Shown: positions 10,291-18,165 of the stretch, in pieces
How the letters are laid out: the number at the start of each line of letters is the position of its first letter
Position numbering within the stretch: position 1 is the first letter of the stretch
DNA from: Maribellus maritimus
GTDB taxonomy: Bacteria > Bacteroidota > Bacteroidia > Bacteroidales > Prolixibacteraceae
DNA: 64,000 bases
Direction: 5' to 3'
Assembly (NCBI RefSeq): GCF_022267315.1
Contig: NZ_JAIKLE010000006.1
Span: forward strand, 124,001 to 188,000
Notes under the pieces: model-generated
What the model saw: only the letters and a program-made list of their open reading frames with translations
What the model was told of the DNA's origin: nothing
The model's database searches: none
Made by a program: the position numbers and the translations under genes

Positions 10291-10506
10291 TTAAGATAAA
10301 AATAGTCAATATCACGTCCTTGGTAGTTTTTACGATTCAAACCGAGAGCAAAAGGATACATGATTTTGCACAACACAGAAAACCACTTCGGTTTCGACGG
10401 TGATATCCATAAATATTTTATATTTCAAGCTGATATTTTTTCTCTTTTTGGGACAACTTTGTTCAAAAAGACATGAAAATTAGTTAGTTAAGCGTTTCTT
10501 TTTCTT

Positions 10507-10514
10507 TAGTTTTG
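10507..10514 (+). promoter_or_regulatory. Putative -7 promoter box (TAGTTTTG)
   Basis: Exact match to the Bacteroidota -7 consensus TAnnTTTG, 30 bp upstream of the start of the 61-residue ORF, which would give a leader of about 20-25 bases. I see no good -33 TTTG at the usual distance. Confidence 0.4.
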
Positions 10515-10544
10515 TAAGTGGTGATGATTTAAAATTAAGGGAGG

Positions 10545-10730
10545 ATGGGACGCAATTCAATTCAAAAATTTATAGACGGATTCGACGTAGATTCAAAAGC
10601 TTATTTCGTAATAACGCTCGTTGCTACTCTGGCAGTAGCGGGAATGTTAATGATTAATTCCAGACTGGAGCAGAGCAACAATATCATTTGTTTGCAGACG
10701 GAAAGCGTCGAAATGAAGGTTCAACAATAG
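10545..10730 (+). CDS. Small single-pass membrane protein, unknown function
   Basis: 61 residues with one hydrophobic helix at about 20-38 (YFVITLVATLAVAGMLMI) between a basic/polar N-terminus and a polar C-terminus. I do not recognise a family. A purine-rich GGGAGG directly abuts the ATG, and a TAnnTTTG box lies about 30 bp upstream, which together favour a real gene. It converges on the Gfo/Idh/MocA gene with a 3-bp gap. Chance coding cannot be excluded. Confidence 0.4.
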   Translation: MGRNSIQKFIDGFDVDSKAYFVITLVATLAVAGMLMINSRLEQSNNIICLQTESVEMKVQQ

Positions 10731-10733
10731 TAA

Positions 10734-11858
10734 TTATTTCTCCTCTAGCCTTCCATCCAAGTCGTCTTTGTTTTCGGCCTGGAGAGGAAATTTTACAGGT
10801 TTGTTGTCGCGTGTTGAGCGGTAAATTGCAGTAAAAAGTTCAACTGTTCTGCGACCTTCTTCTCCTGTTACCAGCGGTTCGCGATTGTTTTCAATAGCCT
10901 GGAGGAAATCTTCAATCTGTCGCTCCATATAGTGTACTGTTGGGTCCACGCTGTTAAAAAAGGCAGAATCTTCGTTTTTCCATTTCTCCAGCAATTTTTC
11001 TTCGCCCGGCACAGACCAGATATCGTTTACCGGCGGCTCCTGAATTCCCGACATTCCAGCAATAAACATAGCTCCGCCATCGGTTTGAACACCTGCTGAA
11101 GCTCCATTTTCGCCATGTACATGTACCTTTCCATAAATTCCCGGTTTTTGCGAATTGCTTACAATGATGTTTCCAATACCGCCATTTTTAAATTTGATAA
11201 TCGCAACCGCAGTATCTTCTACTTCTATATAGGGATGATTTAGGTTACGCCACAATCCGTAAACTTCATCAATTTTGCCCATATACCAGAGCAGAATATC
11301 CAGCTGATGAGGTGCCTGATTAACCAAAACACCGCCACCTTCCATTTTCCAGGTGCCACGCCATTCGTCGGCTTCGTAATACGCTTCATCCCGCCAACCC
11401 AACATATTTATGGTTCCAAAAACCGGTTTTCCCAGTTTGCCGGCATCAATCGCATCTTTTACCCGTTTCACGGGTTCGTACCAGCGCCGTTGGCTTATTA
11501 CTCCAAGTTTAACGCCGGCTTTTTTACAGGTTTTTATCATTTCATCCGAATCTTCCAGTGTGGAAGCGAGCGGTTTCTCCACAAGAATATGGGAACCAGC
11601 TTTTGCCGCAAGTTTTGCCGGTTCCAGATGAAAAGGATGCGGAGTACAAATAATAGTCAGATCTATTTTTTCGTTTTTAATTAATGGCTCAATTTCAGAG
11701 TAAAACGGAACCTTGTATTCCGAAGCAAATTTTTCAGCTGTATTTTTTGAACGACTCCAAACACCTGCGAGTTTTGCATTTTTCAATTTTTGAACCGCTT
11801 TGGCATGCAAATGGGCTACTTTTCCGCATCCGAGAATGGCGATATGATATGTTTTCAT
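10734..11858 (-). CDS. Gfo/Idh/MocA family oxidoreductase
   Basis: Cytoplasmic NAD(P)-dependent sugar or cyclitol dehydrogenase. The 374 residues begin with a Rossmann fold (AILGCGKVAHLHAKAV, about 6-21), carry the family EKP motif (LVEKPLAST, about 93-101) and an active-site DxxxH-like segment (NQAPHQLDILLWYMG). No signal peptide. It is the last gene of the GH95 operon, 7 bp after the medium-chain dehydrogenase, so it probably oxidises a sugar released by that locus. The exact substrate is not readable; family members act on glucose, inositol, galactose, scyllo-inositol and others. Confidence 0.88.
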   Translation of the reverse strand: MKTYHIAILGCGKVAHLHAKAVQKLKNAKLAGVWSRSKNTAEKFASEYKVPFYSEIEPLIKNEKIDLTIICTPHPFHLEPAKLAAKAGSHILVEKPLASTLEDSDEMIKTCKKAGVKLGVISQRRWYEPVKRVKDAIDAGKLGKPVFGTINMLGWRDEAYYEADEWRGTWKMEGGGVLVNQAPHQLDILLWYMGKIDEVYGLWRNLNHPYIEVEDTAVAIIKFKNGGIGNIIVSNSQKPGIYGKVHVHGENGASAGVQTDGGAMFIAGMSGIQEPPVNDIWSVPGEEKLLEKWKNEDSAFFNSVDPTVHYMERQIEDFLQAIENNREPLVTGEEGRRTVELFTAIYRSTRDNKPVKFPLQAENKDDLDGRLEEK

Positions 11859-11865
11859 GTTTGAT

Positions 11866-12909
11866 TTATTTTGAAAAATTTGGGACTAAAATTACCTTGT
11901 TTAGTCCGGGCTCTTTATCATAAAGTCTTTTGAACCAAAGCGCACCTTCGGAAAGAGGAGCTATCGCTGAAATCATTTTGTCTACATTTATTTTACCTGA
12001 AGCAAGCAAGTCGAGCACCAGTTCATACTCGCCATTTATGGCACAGCTTCCCAAAAGCGAAAGTTCTGTTGTAACAACTTTTTGTAAGGGAATAGTAACT
12101 TCGGGTTTCAGGTTTCCAACCAGAACGGCTGTTCCGCCTTTGCGCAAATTATTAATACAAAGGTTTACAGTTTCTGAGATTCCTACCACTTCAAAACCAA
12201 AGTCTGCACCACGGGTTTTGGTTAATTTCTTTATTTTTTCTGAAATACCAGGTATAGAAGTATTGAAAGTATGAGTTGCACCAAATTCTTTTGCCAGCTC
12301 CAGTTTATTTTCGTCCAGATCTAGCGCTATTATCGGATTTGCTCCTGCAATTTTTAGCATATTAACCACAAACATTCCTACCATTCCGGCTCCAATAACA
12401 AGGGCACTCTCCCCGGGTTGGATTTTTGAAATATTCACAGCATGGGCTGCAACGGCTACCGGTTCAACCATCGCGGCCTGCTCAAATGAAACATTGTCCG
12501 GGATTTTGTACAGAATATGTGACGGCACCGATACATATTCTGCAAAAGCACCATGCTTCCGGTATTCTCCGGGCGAAACACCCAAAACTTTCCGGTTGTC
12601 ACTCAGGTTGTAACGTCCTTTCCGCGTATACCAATCTTCGAGCTGGTATATGGTTGAATCAAAAGTAACCCGGTTGCCAACTTGCCAGTCCGAAACATTT
12701 TTTCCTGTTTTTGCAATAGTACCGGAGGCTTCGTGTCCCATAACTAACGGTGGTTTTCTGCGACCTGTACTTCCATCCATTCCGTGAACATCGCTACCGC
12801 AAATGCCACAGGCTTTAACCTGTACCAATACTTCATTTGATTCAATCTCAGGTTCTTCAAAATCCCTGTAATTGAGTTGCATATATTCCTCTAAAACAAG
12901 CGCTTTCAT
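11866..12909 (-). CDS. Medium-chain (zinc-type) alcohol/polyol dehydrogenase lacking structural-zinc cysteines
   Basis: 347-residue MDR dehydrogenase of the sorbitol/threonine-dehydrogenase type, probably oxidising a sugar or polyol with NAD. The catalytic zinc site is visible (CGICGSDVHG with Cys at about 37, and GHEASG), and so is the nucleotide fold (VIGAGMVGMFVV). The lobe that usually carries four structural-zinc Cys reads QLEDWYTRKGRYNLSDN here, with no Cys at all. It lies 1 bp after the GH95 stop and 7 bp before the Gfo/Idh/MocA gene. The pair of unlike dehydrogenases suggests successive oxidation steps on one sugar. Confidence 0.88.
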   Translation of the reverse strand: MKALVLEEYMQLNYRDFEEPEIESNEVLVQVKACGICGSDVHGMDGSTGRRKPPLVMGHEASGTIAKTGKNVSDWQVGNRVTFDSTIYQLEDWYTRKGRYNLSDNRKVLGVSPGEYRKHGAFAEYVSVPSHILYKIPDNVSFEQAAMVEPVAVAAHAVNISKIQPGESALVIGAGMVGMFVVNMLKIAGANPIIALDLDENKLELAKEFGATHTFNTSIPGISEKIKKLTKTRGADFGFEVVGISETVNLCINNLRKGGTAVLVGNLKPEVTIPLQKVVTTELSLLGSCAINGEYELVLDLLASGKINVDKMISAIAPLSEGALWFKRLYDKEPGLNKVILVPNFSK

Positions 12910-12910
12910 A

Positions 12911-15289
12911 TTAAAAATTTTCTATGGTAAAAGTATAACTTTCTCCTTCGTTTGTGTCTTTTGAGATTATTTTTCCTTTATAACGCAGATTTAGTTTGTT
13001 TCCGAGCAAAGACTTTATTTCTGCAGAAACAAGAGAGCCTTCTTTCCAGGAGATTGTGAATTCAAAACCACCTTTTCCTTTTATTCCTGTTATTTTGCCG
13101 GAGGAAAGTGCAGATGGAAGTGCAGGGAGGAGGTCTTGGTAGAAATCACCATTTTCATCGCGCAGGTGCGACTGCAAAAGCATTTCAGTAATTCCTGAAG
13201 TTGCGCCAAAATTCCCGTCTATCTGAAACGGTGGATGTGCATCAAACAAGTTGTTGTATAGACCACCCCGGTCTTCATAATTGGTTTCTTTACTTTTTGA
13301 AGGAATCATCAGGTTTTTTAACAGAAGGAAGGAGTGATCTCCATCGAGCAGTCGTGCCCAAAAATTTATTTTCCACGCCCGGGACCAACCCGTTCCACCG
13401 TCGCCACGTTGCGAGAGTGTTACTTTGCATGCATCGGCAAAATCGGGAGTTGTTAACGGGTGAATTTCACTTCCGGGATGCAAACTCCACAAATGGGAAA
13501 CGTGCCGGTGTTCATTCTCCGGATTATCAACATCCTTCAGCCACTCCTGTAACTGCCCGTACTGCCCAATCTGATTCGGCGCAATTTTAGACCGTTTTTC
13601 TCTTAACATTTTTACAAAGTCATTATCGACACCAAGAATATTTGCAGCTTCTATCGTATTGGCGAATAATTCTCTGATAATTTGATGATCCATGGTTGGC
13701 CCCATTACCAAACCTCCCTGTTCTGGGCTGTTGCTTGGTCCGCTAATCAACCATTCCGGATGTTGAGGATCCGGTACCAGGTATTCGGCAAAAAAACGGG
13801 AAGCTTCTTTTAACACAGGGTAAGCGGTTTTCTCCAGAAAAGCTTTATCACCGTTAAATTGATAATGCCACCACAAATGTTGACTTAACCATGCACCTCC
13901 GGTTGGCCAGATTCCATGGTTTGAATTATTAATCGGGGCAGCTCCCCTCCAGATGTCGGTATTATGATGGGTAACCCAACCATCCAGGTCATAATGCTCT
14001 TTTGCTACATTTTGACCGGTCTGCGCTATTTCGGTAACCATTTTAATTAAGGGATTGGTGCATTCTGAAAGATTAGTCATTTCAGCCGGCCAGTAATTCA
14101 TTTCGGTGTTAATATTAATGGTGTATTTACTATCCCATGGCGGTGCTGTTTTATCATTCCAGATGCCTTGCAGGTTTGCGGGTTGTGTTCCTGGTCGTGA
14201 AGATGAAATCAGCAAATATCTTCCATACTGGTACAACAACGAAACCAAAGAAGGGTCTTCATCTGTTTTGAAGGTAGCCAGCCGTTCGTCGGTGGGACGT
14301 TTTGAAATTTCAGAACTTCCCAAGTCCAGTTCCACACGGTTAAATAATTCTTGATAATCTTCAATGTGAGAAGACTTTAGCTTTTCATATGATTTCCCGT
14401 CTATATTCGAAAGATATGAATCGCATTTTTCCGAAGGATTCCCGCTGATGTCGTTATAATTTACAAAACTTGTTGCTGCCACTAAATAAAGAGTGGCTTT
14501 TCTTGCGTTGGCCACTTTTAATGTTTTTGCGTCTTCGACAATTCCGCCTCCCTCATTTACAACTTTTAGGCGGGCTTCAAATACAAGTTTACTTTTCGGA
14601 TATAGTTTCCCGTTGCGTCCTAATTTGTTAGGATAATTATTTGCCTTTCCTTTAAGAATGATTTGGTCATTTTCTATCGAAACTGAATAATTTTCGTGAG
14701 GGCAATTTAGTCCTACAGCAAAATTTAACGCCCCATTTTTCGAAGCTTCCAAATGGACTATGATTGCTTGATCGGGCTTGGAAGCAAAAGTTTCGCGCTT
14801 AAAGCTAACTCCATCCATTTCATAAAAAACTGTTGAAAGGGCATTGCGAAGATCAATCTGGCGTTTATAGTTTTCAGGATCATCGTGTCCGGGGAAATTC
14901 AAAAATATTTTTCCAAAGGGCTGGTAGCAAAACTGCCCGAATGGTTCTGACATAAAATGCTCGTTAGCCAGCTGTTCGGCTTCGGCTTGTTTTCCATCCC
15001 ATAACAACTGTCTGATTTCTCCAAGGTAGTTGTATGCACCTTTGTGAGAATAGTCGTGGGGCTGCCCGCTCCAAAGCGTTTCCTCATTAAACTGGATGGT
15101 GTCAGATGTTGTTCCTCCGTATAGCATTGCCCCCAAACGCCCGTTACCGATAGGTAGCGCGTCAGTCCATTCTTCGGCTGGTTCATTATACCATAATCCC
15201 AAAGATGGGTTTAATTCCTCCACCGGTTCGAAATAGGTAGTACACGAAACAAATAAATAAGCTATCAGAAAAATTACAGATTTTTTCAT
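12911..15289 (-). CDS. GH95-family alpha-L-fucosidase/alpha-L-galactosidase-like lipoprotein
   Basis: Exo-glycosidase expected to release L-fucose or L-galactose from side chains in the periplasm or at the cell surface. 792 residues with a lipoprotein signal (LFVSC, Cys16), the GH95 N-terminal hallmark LWYNEPAEEWTDALPIGNGRLGAM, the catalytic-centre asparagine pair (Asn392 and Asn394 in ININTEMNYW, equivalent to the pair described in the Bifidobacterium enzyme) and the HRHVSHLWSLHPG block of the alpha/alpha6 barrel. Length is typical. It is first in an operon with the two dehydrogenases and has its own putative promoter at 15316-15323. Fucosidase versus galactosidase activity cannot be decided from sequence. 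Confidence 0.92.
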   Translation of the reverse strand: MKKSVIFLIAYLFVSCTTYFEPVEELNPSLGLWYNEPAEEWTDALPIGNGRLGAMLYGGTTSDTIQFNEETLWSGQPHDYSHKGAYNYLGEIRQLLWDGKQAEAEQLANEHFMSEPFGQFCYQPFGKIFLNFPGHDDPENYKRQIDLRNALSTVFYEMDGVSFKRETFASKPDQAIIVHLEASKNGALNFAVGLNCPHENYSVSIENDQIILKGKANNYPNKLGRNGKLYPKSKLVFEARLKVVNEGGGIVEDAKTLKVANARKATLYLVAATSFVNYNDISGNPSEKCDSYLSNIDGKSYEKLKSSHIEDYQELFNRVELDLGSSEISKRPTDERLATFKTDEDPSLVSLLYQYGRYLLISSSRPGTQPANLQGIWNDKTAPPWDSKYTININTEMNYWPAEMTNLSECTNPLIKMVTEIAQTGQNVAKEHYDLDGWVTHHNTDIWRGAAPINNSNHGIWPTGGAWLSQHLWWHYQFNGDKAFLEKTAYPVLKEASRFFAEYLVPDPQHPEWLISGPSNSPEQGGLVMGPTMDHQIIRELFANTIEAANILGVDNDFVKMLREKRSKIAPNQIGQYGQLQEWLKDVDNPENEHRHVSHLWSLHPGSEIHPLTTPDFADACKVTLSQRGDGGTGWSRAWKINFWARLLDGDHSFLLLKNLMIPSKSKETNYEDRGGLYNNLFDAHPPFQIDGNFGATSGITEMLLQSHLRDENGDFYQDLLPALPSALSSGKITGIKGKGGFEFTISWKEGSLVSAEIKSLLGNKLNLRYKGKIISKDTNEGESYTFTIENF

Positions 15290-15315
15290 TCTGAAAATGT
15301 TAGTTTAGATTTCTC

Positions 15316-15323
15316 CAAACTTA
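15316..15323 (-). promoter_or_regulatory. Putative -7 promoter box of the GH95 operon
   Basis: On the minus strand the sequence reads TAAGTTTG, an exact TAnnTTTG match, 27 bp before the GH95 ATG and just downstream of the terminator of the preceding regulator gene. That position makes an independent promoter necessary. Confidence 0.45.
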
Positions 15324-15334
15324 CAAAGAATTAA

Positions 15335-15360
15335 CAAAAAACCCCCGGCCTCGCCGGGGG
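15335..15360 (-). terminator. GC-rich intrinsic terminator of the AraC-type regulator
   Basis: Perfect 8-bp stem (CCCCCGGC/GCCGGGGG, 15342-15360) with a 3-base loop. On the minus strand it is followed by a run of seven T-rich bases (15341-15335). It closes the regulator gene ending at 15538 and separates it from GH95. A near-identical hairpin occurs at 17803-17821. Confidence 0.75.
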
Positions 15361-15537
15361 ATAATAATATTTTTTAATTCACTACACTTAATGAATTAAA
15401 CCTATGAACACGTTAAATTACTGTAATTCTTTACGGAAAGCGCTTCAATAAACAAAATGACACCTCATTTTACAAGTTGGTACCCGGGTTGGTACTTTGG
15501 GATTAATTCGTGAGCTTTGAGAATTGTTTTATTAAAA

Positions 15538-16656
15538 CTAAAGAGATTTCTTGTAATGAGAGGGTGTAACACCCGTTTCTTCCTTAAAAATACGATTAAA
15601 TGAGGTTTTGGAGTTAAAACCGCACTCCAAGGCTATTCCAAGAAGGGTATAATTTTTATAGGAAGGATTGGCAAGTTTTTCTTTAACTTCTTCCACCCGG
15701 AATTCGTTAATGAATTTAAAAAAATTCTTTTTTTGACTGGCATTAATCACCTGTGATATTTTATACCTGGGAACATTTAGGTCTTCAACCATCATCTGTA
15801 GGCTATAGTCGGGATTTGTATATGGTTTTTTAGTTTTCAGATACTGAATAATTTCCTTGTTAAGATCTTTCTCCTGTTTTTCATTTAATGCTGCCTGTGT
15901 ATTTTTTGTTTTTAAAGAATCAGATAGATTAGACGAACCGCCTGATTCGGTTAAACTAACTTTTTGTTTCTTATAAATAGCGGTTTGTTTTATACCAAAA
16001 AATACAAGCATAAAAGTAAAAATGGTCAAATTGATATGAATGCTTGAAAGTTCAGTGAATTTGGTATTCATTAATTTTTCAATATACGATATAAACAATT
16101 CAATCACAATCAGAAATAAAAAAACAACAATAAGCAGAATAAGCCAATTTAATGTGTTCTTTGCTGTGTAATTTGAAAAAAAGTAGGGAATATTTTTTCT
16201 GTGTCTAAGAATGAGCTGGATGCTCAAGATCCAGTATGTTACCACAGAAATGATCAGTAGCGCGTAGTAAATATTGTTGTAAATATAACTTGGATTTTCT
16301 GATAAATCAGAAGAACTGTTCATTGAAACCTGGTTTCCCAGGGAACGCTGTATACCGATAATAAAAATTGGTAACGCATGCAACAGGTGTTTCCAGTTCA
16401 ACTTAAAATTTTCATTTATTAAAGAATTTACATATAAATAAAGTAAAGGGCCATGCGAAAATAGTATGGGAAATATTCCTAATTTAAGATATTCGACAGT
16501 GTCAAAAGGAAGCAGTTTTGTCCCTAATGAAATTGCTATAATACACAGCCAAAATGTGATAATAGTAAAACTAAGGTGCTTTGGCCTTTTTGACACAAAA
16601 ATCAGTATACCAAAAATAGCCTGAATAAATCCGATTAAAGATATAGTTTTTACCAT
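15538..16656 (-). CDS. Membrane-anchored AraC family transcriptional regulator (copy 1)
   Basis: 372 residues. The first 235 or so are mostly hydrophobic, with about seven predicted helices (first SLIGFIQAIFGILIFV). A polar linker (240-265) leads to a C-terminal AraC/XylS DNA-binding domain (about 270-372: PRYKISQVINASQ, then LLGIALECGFNSKTSFNRIFKEETGVTPSHYKK). It presumably senses a signal in the membrane and binds DNA from there. Its close paralogue lies at 25781-26896 on the same strand, so the two bracket the GH3 cluster. A terminator follows at 15335-15360. Confidence 0.9.
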   Translation of the reverse strand: MVKTISLIGFIQAIFGILIFVSKRPKHLSFTIITFWLCIIAISLGTKLLPFDTVEYLKLGIFPILFSHGPLLYLYVNSLINENFKLNWKHLLHALPIFIIGIQRSLGNQVSMNSSSDLSENPSYIYNNIYYALLIISVVTYWILSIQLILRHRKNIPYFFSNYTAKNTLNWLILLIVVFLFLIVIELFISYIEKLMNTKFTELSSIHINLTIFTFMLVFFGIKQTAIYKKQKVSLTESGGSSNLSDSLKTKNTQAALNEKQEKDLNKEIIQYLKTKKPYTNPDYSLQMMVEDLNVPRYKISQVINASQKKNFFKFINEFRVEEVKEKLANPSYKNYTLLGIALECGFNSKTSFNRIFKEETGVTPSHYKKSL

Positions 16657-16846
16657 TCACTAAATATAAGCAAAATCGCTGTTATCTGATTTGAATGAAA
16701 AAGATTGGAGTAAAATAAAATTAGACTTGAAAATACTTCAGGGAAAGAGTTTTGTTAAGATGAAGAAAATTTGCTAATAAAACAGATTCTTTCGAAATTT
16801 GAAAAAAAGATTAATTGGAATTTTATTCCTGTCAAAATTAAAAGCT

Positions 16847-17728
16847 ATGAAGTTTGGGAAAGTTGAGAATCCGGGAAGTATTGATTTTATTTTACCTCCA
16901 GATCATCCCGATTCAAAAAAAGTTCTGATGCGATCGAAAAGAAGTATGCAAAAAGCAAGTGTGTATGTTGGTTGTGCGAAATGGAACCGAACTGATTTAA
17001 AGGGTTTTTATCCTCGGGGAACAAAAGATGAACTGGCTTACTATGCCATACAATTTAATAGTATTGAACTAAATGCTACGTTTTATAATATTCCATCGAT
17101 ACACCAGGTTGAAACGTGGCGTGACAAAACACCCGACGATTTCAGGTTCTTTCCGAAAATTACTAATTCGATAAGCCACTATAAACGTTTGATTAATGTT
17201 GGCGAGCTGGTTGAAGATTACTGTTTGAAGATTAGTAATTTTAATCCAAAGCTGGGAATGGTTTTTCTTCAACTTCATGATAATTTTTCATTTAAGGACT
17301 TTGATAGATTAAAAGGTTTTTTAACCAAATTTCCACCGGGAATTCCTCTGGCGGTTGAACTCAGAAACAAAGAGTGGTTTAGCGATGAGAGGATCTCCTC
17401 CGAGTTGTATGCTCTTTTGGAAGAAAATGAGACTACAAATATTATTGTGGATACTGCGGGAAGAAGAGATATGCTCCATATGCGATTGACAACACCTACT
17501 GCATTCGTGCGATATGTCGGAGCCAACCACCCGACTGATTATAGCCGTTTGGATGATTGGATTGAAAGGGTGGGTGTTTGGATTAAAAACGGACTCGAAA
17601 ATCTCTACTTCTTCGTTCATCAGAATCTCGAAAAAGAATCGCCGCTGTTGTCGGCTTACTTTGTTGATAAACTAAATGAAAAGTACAGTTTGAATATTCG
17701 TGGGCCCGGTCACGGGAGTTTGTTTTAA
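16847..17728 (+). CDS. DUF72 (YecE-like) TIM-barrel protein
   Basis: Conserved cytoplasmic protein of the DUF72 family, whose function is not established. Signatures seen are VYVGCAKWNRTDLKGFYP, FNSIELNATFY and the C-terminal half with LYFFVHQN. I start it at the ATG at 16847 (MKFGKVENPG), giving 293 residues. An in-frame TTG at 16799 would add 16 residues of no evident value. It stands alone, divergent from the AraC regulator, and a GC-rich hairpin follows at 17803. Confidence 0.85.
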   Translation: MKFGKVENPGSIDFILPPDHPDSKKVLMRSKRSMQKASVYVGCAKWNRTDLKGFYPRGTKDELAYYAIQFNSIELNATFYNIPSIHQVETWRDKTPDDFRFFPKITNSISHYKRLINVGELVEDYCLKISNFNPKLGMVFLQLHDNFSFKDFDRLKGFLTKFPPGIPLAVELRNKEWFSDERISSELYALLEENETTNIIVDTAGRRDMLHMRLTTPTAFVRYVGANHPTDYSRLDDWIERVGVWIKNGLENLYFFVHQNLEKESPLLSAYFVDKLNEKYSLNIRGPGHGSLF

Positions 17729-17802
17729 AAAAGATATTCAAAGTAAAAGTTGGTGTTGGTGCGTTTATTATGGGAAATCAATTGAAGCCTTACAAATAAA
17801 AT

Positions 17803-17833
17803 CCCCCGGCCTCACCGGGGGATAAGATTTTTC
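17803..17833 (+). terminator. Hairpin repeat, probable terminator of the DUF72 gene
   Basis: Stem CCCCCGG/CCGGGGG (17803-17821) around a 5-base loop, followed by a T-rich tail (GATTTTT). It shares all but one base of its 23-base core with the hairpin at 15342-15360, so the two are copies of one element 2.5 kb apart. Confidence 0.6.
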
Positions 17834-17978
17834 TGACTTTCATCATAGAAATCTACTATTTATGCATTTCAAAAATAAAATATCTTGTAAATATGGACGT
17901 CTCAATGGGTCAATTGAAACGTAAAATACTTTATTAAGACGTGGTACTCGTTGTTGAATCAGTAACTAATTCCATCTC

Positions 17979-18008
17979 AAAATAAAAAAGGTGTAAGTTT
18001 CCTTTTTT
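17979..18008 (-). terminator. Putative terminator of the GH3 operon
   Basis: AAAAAAGG (17984-17991) pairs perfectly with CCTTTTTT (18001-18008) across a 9-base loop. Read on the minus strand the stem ends in CCTTTTTTATTTT. It lies about 160 bp past the end of the GH3 gene. Confidence 0.5.
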
Positions 18009-18165
18009 AAATTCGGGTTGATTTAAACCCTTTTCATGCTAGGAGATAAAAGAAAAACTCACTGCGAATACAAAAAGTTTCTTATTTTTTGCTAACAGGC
18101 AGAGTTTTATGCTTGATAAACAATATTATTATCCTTTGGTCAGTTATTCCGTATGAGCAATATCT

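Larger units (their letters stand above)
9493..10544. other. Gene-poor interval of about 1 kb
   Basis: Very AT-rich stretch without a convincing gene. It contains a 9-bp tandem repeat (9542-9568), a full TAnnTTTG match (TATCTTTG, 9647-9654) with TTTG 14 bases upstream, a 12-codon mini-ORF starting at the ATG around 9710, a well-formed intrinsic terminator at 10262-10290, and a second TAnnTTTG match (10507-10514) serving the small gene that follows. A promoter and terminator with no ORF between them suggest a small RNA or the remains of a lost gene. Confidence 0.5.
17729..18165. other. Intergenic region between DUF72 and GH3 genes
   Basis: 437 bp between convergent genes. It holds the GC-rich hairpin (17803-17821), an A/T-stem hairpin (17984-18008) that can stop the GH3 operon on the minus strand, and a GGGTT/AACCC hairpin near 18018-18033. 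I see no ORF or RNA gene. Confidence 0.6.

Noticed and set aside
10313-10357. tRNA-like GATTCAAACC segment
   Set aside because: Resembles an inverted T-arm but no acceptor stem or anticodon arm can be folded around it on either strand.
10360-10474. 38-codon plus-strand ORF resembling a protein fragment
   Set aside because: No recognisable family, no leader, and composition like its surroundings. Too weak to call a gene or a transposase remnant.
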